The notes under the pieces were generated by a model. The model ran no database searches. It was not told where the DNA came from and saw nothing but the letters and a program-made list of their open reading frames with translations. DNA of 64,000 nt from assembly GCA_011317545.1 (NCBI GenBank), contig WUJK01000011.1:1503501-1567500 (forward strand). Direction: 5' to 3'. How positions within the stretch are numbered: position 1 is the stretch's first letter; each line of letters opens with the position of its first letter. Origin of the DNA: Coniella vitis. Its lineage: Eukaryota; Ascomycota; Sordariomycetes; Diaporthales; Schizoparmaceae. Below, piece by piece: positions 33,630-44,111 of this stretch. The position numbers and the translations under genes are program-made.

Positions 33630-36600
33630 TTATGGCCTCGACAATTTCTCAAAAGCGGCCAAGACATCCGTGTCGACGTTGACGATCCAGTTGTCCCTGA
33701 AGGCGCCCTCTCCGCCAACGCGCGCAACCAAGGATTGAAGCCGCTCATTGACAAAAGCATACGTCCGCACGGTATGCAACGGGTCACTGGCAACCAGGAC
33801 GCACTCGCCATTTTCAAGCGGTGTGGCCTCCTCGCTGACCGGTGCTCCGTCCCAGACAGTGCCGTCCTCGCCCATGGGGTTCCCCTCGTGCACGTCCATA
33901 ATAACCGTCGTCCACATGGTGAAGTAGTCTTGCAGCGCGGCGCAAGCGAGGTCCTGGACGGGTTGGGGCAGCTCGGTGAGGCGCGTCAGCGCGAGACAGG
34001 CTAGCTTTTGCTTTTCCGTGTCAGCCATGGCTGGTAGGGCGGCGAACCACTGCGTCGAGAGCCAGGGCCAAATTTGAGTGAAATCGCCAATGCCAAGTGA
34101 GCTAAGAGCAGAGACGAGGAGCGCAGGGTCGGCGACTGCGATGCGTCCTAGGATGCTGAAGTAGGCCAGCTTGTGCGACCAGTCTAGTACTTCCTTTGTA
34201 GCAGCCCTGGGACCCGTCAGCTGCGACGCGTCCCAGTCCTCGTGGATCCGCTGGACGATTGTGTGCAGTAGACCGAGCGGAACGAGTTCTTGCACCAAAA
34301 GGGAGACGGCATTCGTGCCGCCAAGCCGCGATGCGGCCAGGAAGATGAGCTCGAAGATCCGTTGGCTCGTCAGAGCGTCAGCGCCACGGCCGCGGGAGGA
34401 TGGTTGAAGAGGACCGGCTAAAGCTTGGAGGGTGACTTGTCGGTGATTGTCGGATAGTATGGCCTCTGGAGCCAGGATGACATATGCTTTGAGGATTTCG
34501 AAAGCAGCCTCCGCAAGCTGAGGTTCGTCTTGAAGCAGTGGCAGGATCAGAGGCTCGAGGCTGACCATTTCGGGAGAGAGAGGAGGAGCGCTGTACGAAA
34601 CAAGTGACCGCCAAAGATCGACGACGTCTTCGAGGAAAGCCTCGTTTGAGGGATCGCGCATGCACTGGTCCACGATTGGCAGCATTGTCTGCTGGTATTG
34701 TTGTGAGTTGCTCCCTATAGACGTCACCACTGCGACCAGGACTGCTATTATGGATGCCTTGATCATGTGTGCATCGCCAGCAGCGTCCCATAGACTTGGC
34801 AGGGCTGCCATAATGGGACCTGCAAATGGTAAAACATGCTCCTCCATTCGCTGGATGCACATCCTCAGAGTTTCAAAGAGCGCTTGTTTGGTGTCTTCCA
34901 CAACCACATCCTGGAGCATACTGATGATTTGTGGTAAGATGTCTGGCGCATAGGTGGCGAATAATTCGCCTGGGAATTCAAAGTCCTCTGCAATGTCCTT
35001 GAGCTGCCTTGCGGCTGTCAAGCGGACAACCTCATCGTTGTGTTCGTCCTTGTCATTCATGATATGACGGTAGATGTCAAAGATGATGGGCCGGCTTGCA
35101 TCGGCGATCTTGACCGGCACCCAGGTGCTTGTCAGAATCGCTATTCTCCGCCGCAAAACCTTGGCCAGTGGTCCAGTAATTTGTGCATCCTGCACCAAGG
35201 TAGTGGCCAGAAATGTGTCAAAGTCGAAAGCCTGGGAAATATTGGGCGCAGAGGCACCCATTGCTGTATAAATGGCCTCTTTGGTGATGATATCGGCGTC
35301 TGCGATGGTGGCTTGGTGAAAATATGATAGCAATGGAGGAGTCAGGAGGTCTTTATAGTAGACCAACAGGTCCAAAAAGACTCTCTCGGCACACGGCCTG
35401 ACGCTGAATTGCCATGCATCGCCAAGATACTGTTCTGTAGCCTCGAAATCCTCGGGGTCTGATTCCCAGGATTCCAAGTCTGCTTTGCGGAAGATTAACA
35501 GTTTGGTTATAATGACGTTGACGATTTGCATGACCAGCTCGTCTGTCAACAGGTCGTTCCGCAGCAGCTCCACGGCAGCGTCTTTTTGCTGCATAAAGTC
35601 CTTACTAGTGTACTTGAAGGTCTGAACCGGTTTCCAAACAATGGCCACACAACTCTTTACAAGCAAAAGTCCCTTCAGAGCAAGTCGCTCAAGGATGGGG
35701 CCTTCAACCTTGGATTTGGAGCCAGTGCCATCTGCAGCTGTCTGCCTCAACCCGCCGGACTTGTCAAACACTTCGGCAAATTTGGCCACAAGGTCCCAGT
35801 ATGCGAGCACCAAGGGTACGGAATTGGGTAGGATTGGGAAGCTCGCAGGGTGAGCCTCGGACATGTCAAGGTGGAGTTTTGTGAACTGCAAGAGATGCTT
35901 ACCTATCGCATCTTGCAGCGGCGCAGGCACTCCAGAGTCTTGGCTGACATATCCAAGGAACTGTCCAAAGTGATTCTGCGTCAGAGACCAAAACTCGACG
36001 ACCACCTTGTCCTTGGCTGGATTCTCGTAACCAAGGATCAGCAGCCGACGCAGAATCTTAGCGGCAGAGAGGCTGTTTTGCATGGCCAAATGCGCTAGCG
36101 CCTGGTCTCCTTGACCAGAGGCCAGCCAATTCGTCCACAAAGCCGTACGTCCTGAATATATCTCGCCCAAGAGGTAGACGAGCTCGGGAGTGACTGCTTG
36201 CAGCGCCGTCTGCGACTTGCGTAGTCGGGCAGCCCCAAGCTCCTTGACCACGCGGAGCAGCAGCACCAGAGCACCACCCAGTAGTTGCTGGTCGCCATCC
36301 TTGTACTGTCTTAGCACGCCAATCAGGTCGGGCAGGGCTTGCGGCCAGTAGTCTGGGTAGTCTATCCGGAGGACCTTGGCGGTTGCGAGAGCATTATGCA
36401 AGGCGAATGCTCTGTCTTCCTCGCCAATGGTGCCCTGGAACAGCCGCGACCTAATGACTGCCTTGTCGTCGTGAGGAATTGTGTTTTTGGCGCTCAGCCG
36501 CCAGTACTTGTCGATGCCGTTTTTGATCTGCAATATTGCGAGGAAACGTATCTCGCGCGGGATGGACTTGTCGAGGAAGATGGTCTGCGAGGCACGCGAC

Positions 36601-36816
36601 GGACGGTCAGCGGGCTTGAAGAGGGAGACGCTGCAAGGTGTCAGTGCATACCTGTAGCGAGGGAAAATAGTTCTGCTCCGTCTCCCATGTCGCGAGCTGT
36701 TTCCCAGCGGCCTGACGCTGGATGTTGTCCAAGGAGGTGGCGGCCTCGAGCGCCTTGCACAGCTCGGGCAAGTTGAGAGGGTTGGCCGCCCCAGGCACCT
36801 CAATGGCGAAGCTCAT
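33630..36816 (-). CDS. kap120: importin-beta family karyopherin KAP120 (importin-11 like)
   Basis: Nuclear transport receptor, 1039 aa from exons 36652..36816 and 33630..36584, with a 67-nt phase-0 intron. The N-terminus holds the importin-beta N-terminal (IBN) domain: PELCKALEAATSLDNIQRQAAGKQL, ETEQNYFPSLQ and, across the intron, TIFLDKSIPREIRFLAILQIKNGI-type sequence. The rest is HEAT-repeat helical sequence, with SLTQNHFGQFLGY and an LLEGAL-like repeat pattern typical of IPO11/KAP120. Length matches yeast KAP120 (about 1030 aa). In-frame ATGs occur upstream of 36816, but that upstream sequence is Pro/Ser/His-rich and not conserved-looking, so MSFAIEVPG was chosen. Known cargoes of the family include ribosome-assembly factors, which fits with rpa43 and tma23 being close, though that is coincidence unless shown otherwise. 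Confidence 0.92.
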
Positions 36817-37443
36817 GGCGTTGGCGGAGATGCGCTTGTCGAAGGCCGCGGCATGGACGATAGAGGTTGCCGAAAACCTGCTATTCCAGGTGGGAAATCG
36901 AATCGAACGCGAGTGAGGGCGGTTGATGGGATGCCGGGGATGAATTGTTTCCAAAATGGAGGGGCAGAAAGGAGAAGGCAGGACCTCCATCCCTGTTCGC
37001 GAGCTCGGCCAGCGCGACGGGCAGGGCCCCTGGGCGCCTCTAGTGGGGTTCTGAACGCGGTACGTGCCTGTGGAGACAGGGGCCTAAAGAGCTCTGGCTG
37101 GCCCTACGGCCGCTGCATTTTCAGTACCCGAAGCGACAACCGGAATGTACCCTACTATGTAGTCCTTTGCACGTAGCAACTTCTCTCATCGTCTACCACC
37201 GAGTCAAAAGATGATGTGGCAATTCAAGAGGAAGCCTGGCTACCCGCATCCTGGTGATATATTGGAAGACACACAGCAATATCCAACCTGCTGAATGTCC
37301 AATACTTGATCTAGGCTCAAGAGAGTCAGCCTGCTAGGCAGGAGCAGTCATCCCGAAAATTATTTGGGAGACGGTGCTAAGGAACTCTGCGGTTTTCGAT
37401 CTGGAACGCTTCTTCTTGATGTAAATCTTGTCCCATCATATCA
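36817..37443. other. upstream region of kap120 / 3' flank of oxidoreductase
   Basis: A 627-bp spacer between two minus-strand genes. It has a TACTATGTAG palindrome half at about 37153-37162. No supported gene. Confidence 0.6.
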
Positions 37444-38533
37444 TCACAGCTTTGCCTGACCATCCTGAGGGACCTTGACAACGACCTTGCCCCAAGTCTC
37501 TCTGCTTCCTAATGCCTTGAGAGCCTCGGGTATGGTCTCGAGCCCTACAAACTCCCTATCGGTGAACACCGTCGCGCGAAACTTGCCCTGGTTGACCAAC
37601 TCCAGAATCTCGTCCCATACCCGCCTTTCCGTCTGTGTCTCCATCTTGGCATACATGCCCCAGTGGATTCCCACGATGCTGATGTTTTTGAGCAGCACTT
37701 TGTTGAGCGCCAGCTTCTCAATCGTCCCCGCAGCGAAGCCGACCACCAGGATTCTGCCATTCCACGCCACGCACTTGGTGCTCTTGTCCACCACCCCGAC
37801 GGGATCATATACAATATCCACGCCCCTGCCCTTGGGCGTGAGCTTCTTGACCACCTCGGGCCACTTGTCATCGCGATAGTCCACCACGTGGTCCGCGCCA
37901 AACTGCCTCGCCACCTCGAGTTTGCGTTTCGTCCCCGCCGTTGCAATCACCGTCGCTCCAAACGCCTTGGCGACCTGCACCGCCGCGAGGCCCACGCCGC
38001 CCGCCGCAGCGTGCACCAGCACCCAGTCTCCTTGCTTCACGCCTGCGCGCACCGCCAGCGCGGCATAGCTCGTGGGCGCTGTCACGAACAACCCCGCGGC
38101 TTCACTCGCCGACCAGCCAGACGGCTGCGGGAACAGGCTCGTTTCGACGGCGCACACCCGCGTGGCGTAGGCGCCTTGGTTTGCGCCAAAGACGCGCGTG
38201 CCGACCGGATATTTGGGGCTGGGGTTACTGGAAGGCGTGGACAGCACGACACCTGCGAATTCCATGCCCGAAATCCAGGGAAAGGGCGGCTGGTGCTGGT
38301 ATTTGCCCTGGACTTGGAGAATGTCAAAGAAGTTGGTTGCTGCGGCGTGGACGGCGATGAGGTATTGGTCTGGTCCCGGAATGGGGTCGGCAAGGTCAGT
38401 GACCTTGAGGTCGTCGAGGCTCTGTAGAGGCTGGTTAGTATATTGCACTTGTGATTTAGAAATGCGTGGGCGGCGATGGGCAAGGAACAGAAGTACCGAC
38501 CTTGACATACTGAGCCACTTGTATTCCTTTCAT
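37444..38533 (-). CDS. zeta-crystallin-type NAD(P)H quinone oxidoreductase (MDR family)
   Basis: Medium-chain reductase, 336 aa, from exons 38501..38533 (11 codons) and 37444..38421; the intron is 79 nt, phase 0, with a GTCGGT donor. The GroES-like half includes AVHAAATNFFDILQVQGKY and GMEFAGVV; the Rossmann half includes HAAAGGVGLAAVQVAKAFGA (NADPH-binding AAGGVG) and GADHVVDY. It lacks the structural and catalytic zinc Cys sets of alcohol dehydrogenases, consistent with quinone oxidoreductases. Probable role: one- or two-electron reduction of quinones or reactive enones with NADPH in the cytosol; the true substrate is unknown. The tiny first exon (MKGIQVAQYVK) was chosen because it supplies the expected first beta strand. 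Same strand and order as rpa43 and tma23 upstream. Confidence 0.9.
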
Positions 38534-39129
38534 TACGGAATCTATATATGCAGAGGACTTGTTATGTGTCTTGAATAAATGTGTGCAACTGGAAGGGTTA
38601 GATTCAGAGAAAGAATAGGTACAAGTCTGACAAGGAGCAGTGAGCGAGGTGGGAGTCTGGGGTACAGACGGAGACCCGCTAATGCGGAGAGCCGAGGCAC
38701 GTTGACGTTGCAACAATGACCAGGATCACGACGTTAGGTGCGCATGCTGGGCCCCGTACGTTTGAGCATCGTCGACCAAATCAAGTGTCGTGATAGAAAG
38801 TGAAACCTCTCTATATAATTGTATGTGTTGTATAGGCGTCTTGCCCCCTTGACAACGCCACCAATGCTTTCCATAACGTGGCAACAAAATTATACAGAAA
38901 AATACGCCATGTCAGTGTCCTCGCTGGAGTCCTTGTTTCTTTTACTTTTCTGCCCTTTCTGGGATTCCATAATTTTGTGCAAATTTCCAGAGTCCCTTCG
39001 CGCATTCTTTCTAAGGACAAAGCCACCAGTTGTGCGTACACAGCCTTGTACGCCGAGTAACAGCTCCACCTCAATCCACAAGAACCCCAACACATTTGTG
39101 CATCCGTTCCTTCAACGCACAGTGACTCC
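38534..39129. other. intergenic region between rpa43 and the oxidoreductase
   Basis: A 596-bp spacer with the oxidoreductase promoter and the rpa43 3' UTR. No supported gene. Confidence 0.6.
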
Positions 39130-40395
39130 CTATACCGCAACATCCTTGAGCTTAGTCATGCTTGATTCCGGCAGTCTCATGGTTGGGTAAAGCAGCCCGT
39201 TGGGGTTCGATCTCGCCCGCCTTGCCTTTTCAGCTTCTCTCTCCTCGGCCGCAATCTTTCTCTCTGCCTCATCGTCGAGCATGGTACCCTGCAAACTGAG
39301 GTATGTGTAGTCGCCAGTCGAGCCGCTCGAGAAGTTCTTGATACGGAAATAGATCTTGCCGCCAACCTTGTCGCCATTTTCATCCACCCAATAGCCTGTG
39401 CTGCGTAGACGAGGAGTAGACTGGGATTTGGCCTCTGCAGCCTCCGCGTCTTCACCCTCAGCCCCTTCTTCGCCATCCACATTCTGCTCGCCGCCCTCGC
39501 CTTCTGATTGCTGCTGTTGAAAGCTCTCTGCATCTCCAGACAAATAATCATCCCCTTCTTCCTGCTCCACGAATTGCCAACCTCTGGGCAAGCTCTTGCG
39601 TGAGATACTCGCATTGAACTTTTCGAAACACACCACGCCAATGTGTCCCTCACTCTGCAGATTAATCTCTCCTTCCATCCACGCGCCACGCGAAGGCACG
39701 AACAGATGCAAGTCGGCCGTCAGCCACGCAAACGGCGGCGCATAACACTCAAACGACTCGAGCATCACGGGCGTGTCGTTGGTAGGCGGGTTCTCTGCGC
39801 TTGCGCGCTGTGGCCGGTGCGACAGGTTGACGTTCTTGTATGCGAGCAGCACGCCCTTGAACTTGGGCGAGTAGCGGTTCAGCATCGGGTCAAGGTACTC
39901 GTGCGCCGTCTTGGTCAGTGGCTCGTCAAAGGCCGCTGGCCAAACGGGGATGCGCTGCGAAAAGGTCTGCGTGAAGAAGGGGTATTGCTTGTCATCCGGA
40001 ACGACAGCTGTGTGGTTGTTGTTGGTGGTGGGTTGTGCCGAAGGAGGCGGCGAGGGCGAGGGCGAAAGGGAGGAGCGCTCATGCTTGCTGCTCTTTTTGC
40101 TGTGCTTCTTTTCCTTTTTGGTTTCGCTCTTGTGTCGCTTGTGCTTCTTTTCGGGCGATTGGACTGTTGGCTCGACATTGCCCAGCTCTGCTGCAGCGTC
40201 ACCGCCATCCTCTGCCTCGACTTCTTCTATTTTGCCTTGATGCTTTGAGTGCTTGTGCTTCTTCTTATCCTTCTTGGTTGATGCGGGCGCATCGTCGATT
40301 TCCATCTTCTCGACAGCTGTTGGGTCCGCGTCTTCATCGTGCCTGTGCTTGCGCTTTGGCTTTTTCTGTCGTTTTTGCTCGTGGTCCGGCTCCAT
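39130..40395 (-). CDS. rpa43: RNA polymerase I subunit RPA43
   Basis: Stalk subunit of RNA polymerase I that with RPA14 contacts the initiation factor RRN3 in the nucleolus. Single exon, 421 aa, longer than yeast RPA43 (326 aa) because of a 120-residue Lys/His-rich N-terminal extension (KRQKKPKRKHRH, KKDKKKHKHSKH and similar nuclear/nucleolar signals) and an acidic Gln/Glu insert at about 300-345. The conserved tip domain begins near FTQTFSQRIPVWP and EPLTKTAHEYLDPMLNRYSPKFKG. An OB fold follows (MEGEINLQSEGHIGVVCFEKFNASI and, after the insert, STGYWVDENGD, IYFRIKNF). The start MEPDHEQK was chosen because upstream in-frame sequence lacks conservation and the basic tract begins here. Identification is confident from the RPA43 N-domain plus OB layout. 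Confidence 0.9.
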   Translation of the reverse strand: MEPDHEQKRQKKPKRKHRHDEDADPTAVEKMEIDDAPASTKKDKKKHKHSKHQGKIEEVEAEDGGDAAAELGNVEPTVQSPEKKHKRHKSETKKEKKHSKKSSKHERSSLSPSPSPPPSAQPTTNNNHTAVVPDDKQYPFFTQTFSQRIPVWPAAFDEPLTKTAHEYLDPMLNRYSPKFKGVLLAYKNVNLSHRPQRASAENPPTNDTPVMLESFECYAPPFAWLTADLHLFVPSRGAWMEGEINLQSEGHIGVVCFEKFNASISRKSLPRGWQFVEQEEGDDYLSGDAESFQQQQSEGEGGEQNVDGEEGAEGEDAEAAEAKSQSTPRLRSTGYWVDENGDKVGGKIYFRIKNFSSGSTGDYTYLSLQGTMLDDEAERKIAAEEREAEKARRARSNPNGLLYPTMRLPESSMTKLKDVAV

Positions 40396-41167
40396 GTTGG
40401 CTGTTGGCTGTTGACTGTTGTGTGATGTCAATTGGCGGTTGAGAGGAAGCGCACCAGGATCGGGTGTGGAAGATCGGCAAAGAAAAGGTCGTGTGCATGT
40501 ATTTTCATTGCGAGGGCGGCTGTTGAAGGTTCGCAGTTCCAAGGTTCGATTAGCCCAGAACTTTTTTTCTGCCGTCGCTTTTGCGTTGCGACTGGAATTG
40601 GCGGGGGGGTTGCCTGGGTCGCCGGCTGCATTCGGTTCACCGCCTTGGCATGCAAGTCCAACTTCTTGTACTCTTCCTATTGCAATATCTTGATGCAAGC
40701 AATGTCACTTTATCAAGTCATACTGGTGGGTATTTGAGGTTGGTTCATTGCTTGGAATGTTGAAACTATAGCTCTACTATCAGTTGGACGGTGTTTGTGA
40801 CCACCATGTTCCACAGCCTCTTCAATCCTGTTTGGTTTGAATCTTTTGACTGGCCATTTCTTCATATTAGAGCCTTGTAATAGTCTAATTCTTGACACCA
40901 GCCGGAACCTACTCGCTTGATCGAGATGGCACCGCTCCATGTGTCCATCTATCTCTATCTGCGGAAGATCCTGTAGGAGCGCGTGCAAACATGGCACACC
41001 TAGATGAGGTGCTTTGAACCTTGTGTAGTTCAGAGTTACAGCGTTCGTATAGCCTGGCTGGTCATCTGGCATGTCTGCTGGGGTTTGAGCAGTGGGTAGA
41101 CAACCCTCTTCCGAAGCGAAAGATAAGCCGTTTGTGGTTTGGTAGTCCTTCCATTCAGTGGAGGCTT
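40396..41167. other. intergenic region between tma23 and rpa43
   Basis: A 772-bp spacer between two same-strand genes; rpa43 promoter and tma23 3' UTR. No supported gene. Confidence 0.6.
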
Positions 41168-41920
41168 TCAACCCTCTTCAATGTTACGCCTGTTCTCCTT
41201 ATCCTCGCGACGTTTTCGCTTTGCCTCTTTTCTCGCGCGTCGCTCTGCTTTGGACTCCTTGTCGCCGCGCTTCTTGCTGCCTTGTTTTGCCGTTGTTGCT
41301 GCTGCTGCTGGCGCAGATGTCTTGTCACTCTTACTCGCCCCCTTTGATTTCTCGTTGCTTCTGCTGCTGCTCTTCTTTTTAATAAGATTTGCAGACTCTG
41401 CTGCTGCAGCTGCAGCCTCCTGCTTCGCCAGCTTGGCTGCCTTCCTCTTCCTCTTCTCCTCCCTTCTAGCTCTCCTCTCCTCTTTACTCTCCTTCCTCAC
41501 CGGCACAGCCTCTTCCGCCTCGGGCGTTGCCGTCGCCTCAGTATTCCTCTCCCCGTCGTGTTTTATCAGGGTCCCCTGCAGCAGCCCGCCACTGACAAAA
41601 AACGAATACAAGCCATTCGCGCCCGAGTATTTTCCCGCGCCGTGCGTCAGCAGCGCATCGAGCTTTGTCGTCTTGCTGCCGGGGGTCTTCTTCTGGACGA
41701 TGCCCGTCTTGCTGGACGTGTCGAGACTCTTTAGTTGCTCGTCAAGGGCGTTGAGCCACCACTGGTCGGACGTGACGTGGCTTTTGCGGCCGACGCCGAG
41801 GACGTTGTTCTTGCGCGAGACGAGGATGGGTTTGGCGAGGCCGATGCTGTCGTCGGACTTGTGCAGGGAGTGGCCTGTGCCGCGCCAGCCCTGGGACGTG
41901 AGGAGGGCGTGGGCGTCCAT
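41168..41920 (-). CDS. tma23: TMA23-like nucleolar ribosome-biogenesis protein (G-patch type)
   Basis: Single exon, 250 aa. The first 75 residues carry the TMA23 signature: MDAHALLTSQGWRGTGHSLH, then GLAKPILVSRKNNVLGVGRK and DQWWLNALDEQLKSL. This is a G-patch-like segment with the order seen in yeast TMA23, a nucleolar protein linked to 40S assembly. The middle (about 95-120, KLDALLTHGAGKYSGANGLYSFFVSGGLLQGTL) is a second conserved block. The C-terminal half is a Lys/Arg/Glu/Ala-rich coil with repeated KEERRARREEKRKRK-type units, as expected for a nucleolar rRNA-binding tail. The ATG at 41920 fits the family start exactly. It lies directly upstream of rpa43 on the same strand. Yeast TMA23 is about 211 aa, so the length is slightly greater. 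Confidence 0.85.
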   Translation of the reverse strand: MDAHALLTSQGWRGTGHSLHKSDDSIGLAKPILVSRKNNVLGVGRKSHVTSDQWWLNALDEQLKSLDTSSKTGIVQKKTPGSKTTKLDALLTHGAGKYSGANGLYSFFVSGGLLQGTLIKHDGERNTEATATPEAEEAVPVRKESKEERRARREEKRKRKAAKLAKQEAAAAAAESANLIKKKSSSRSNEKSKGASKSDKTSAPAAAATTAKQGSKKRGDKESKAERRARKEAKRKRREDKENRRNIEEG

Positions 41921-44111
41921 GGTGACGCTGCCCGCCGATGGGTGCTTTTCGGGACGAGGGGCGATGGGGGATATGCGGACGAAATGGATAAGAAGCTGAT
42001 TAGATGGCTGGGCGGATGAGAAGCTGATGACTAGTTGTGGATATAAGAGATTGTTGAGATGGTTGCGCTGGGTACATGTCAAACTGGCGAATAGACCACC
42101 ACAGGCATGTTTTTTCCCTCTTGGGTGGGCGCTTCGACAGGGGCGTTGGAGATAGCGACTCGGAAAGAAAATTTAGTGGGGCGCGCTGCGATTAGATAAG
42201 CTGCCGTATCTTCTTCGGTACGTACCTGTGTGCTGGGGTCTCTAGTCTTTTGGACTGCCGAGAGAGGTACCCGTCCTATGTATGTACACGGGTTTCACAC
42301 AACAAGCTGTTTCCAAGGTCGCACAAGAGCTTCAATGCATAGTAAGCGTGACCAGATGAGGTGAGCATTTCAGGGCCTTCATCAAGGTACCAATTCAAAG
42401 GACACGCCATAAGTCTATCTGGCGTAGGGGCAGCAGTCATATTATGCCGCTGATGAATCTACCCGACTTGTGCCAAACTCGCAGGGCCTGTTATGCTGTG
42501 CGCCAACTTTCTGATTGGTTGCCTTGTCAAGTATATGATCCAGAGGCTGGTCAGTTGCCAGCAACATACGGAACGATAGGCCACCTGCAATGGGCAGACG
42601 CGTATCAATGGAATCACCAGGTATTCATCTGCTGACGATCATTCTGGGTGGCCGAAGAACTTGGCACGGCGTCCATGGATATCTCCCTTTGCAGGTTACC
42701 GCTTATTGCGACATGCAAACAAGAAAAATGTTCAGAGAAATGGCTTTCTTGGTCGCATCAGGGTTGATGCTCGTTTCTGCGGGATGGACGGCAGTGGCGG
42801 GTGTCGCAAGCAGGGCCCAGTGATTGTCCAAGGCTCATTACTGGGAGGGAGAAAAAGTTTATTTGAGAGTTTCACGTATGTGTCTTGATTTTTGCATGCA
42901 GGTCAGTCAGCTCGACATTTGCACAGGTTCCCAAACTGTCCCATGTGGTTGGCTGTTGTCTAAATTAAGACAGATAGTCTATGCCAGGCCGCGTCGTTGC
43001 CAGCAGTCAAGTGACCTCATCGGGACAGGCAACTCTCAGGCGCCCCAAGGCTGCATTAGCGCGCTTCCGTTACAGGGTCTTGGAGGACTAATTGCGAGGC
43101 ACTATAAACTTGGTGCGCAATTGCAGGCAGGGGCCTGCTAGGCTAGCGCTGTAACGCCCACAGCCCGATGCAGGCACGATGCATTTTGCAACCACATGCC
43201 AAAACATCACACAGCCCACGAGCTCCAGCGAGCCCGCACCACCATCGCGAACAGGCAATCCGAAGTATTCTGCTGAAGCTCAAGCCAAGCAGGGTGATTC
43301 GCCAAGGCGGCCCAGCCTGGCCCAGAATGGCCCTCTTCGCGTTCCACACGCTCCCACACCTGCGCTCCAGAGGCTTGATATCGGCGGCTTGGCGGCTTAT
43401 CCTTTGTGCTGCTAAGGTCAGGTTTGACAGGACCGGAAGACGTAGCCATGCATAATCTTTGTTCTTCACGGCTGCTCCCCGCACCAGGACGAGAAAGACA
43501 TGGGAGCCTGTCGACGCCTTGTTCTGTGAGCAGTCTGGCAGTCTGCCGAAGACCGACCATAGTTCATGCCCGCCGCCTCCACTCTGTCCCACCCCATCCG
43601 GTCGGGCCCTTGCCGTGGGCGACTAAATTGCTACACAACACGCTACTTGCGACAAATGGAAAAAATGAGAGAGAGAAATGGGCTCTGGAGCCATTGCGTC
43701 ACAAGACGGCCGGGTACCCTCTGGGCTGGCGCGTACCCAGCTTATGCAGTACATAACGCTGCTCATCGCTCAATTGTCGCGGGATGGGCGTGTCCGTGGC
43801 TGTCGGTGTCTCATCGGCAGAGTGTGGCTTATTTTGGCCCCAAGACTTGGAATACTTCCCAGCCAATAACCAGCAATTGTTGATCGGCGATATACTCACC
43901 TTCTTTAATCATTTGCACATTCGCGTCCTGTCGGTCGGCTCGGATCATTTGGGGCGGCGGCTCAGCCTTGTAGGGAGTACTGCTGATCTGCTGCTGGGTC
44001 TCCGGGTTTCCTTGTTTGATTTCCTATCCCTTGGTGTTCTTCAGAATATCTCGGTTCGTCTCTCTCGTATTCCTGAGAACAAGACTGCTGCTCTACGAGT
44101 CACTACTTGCC
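41921..44111. other. 2.2 kb divergent intergenic region
   Basis: Lies between the start codons of tma23 (-) and phospholipase B (+). Open frames are short (at most about 150 codons), overlapping on opposite strands, and unlike any family I recognise. Holds both promoters. Confidence 0.6.
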
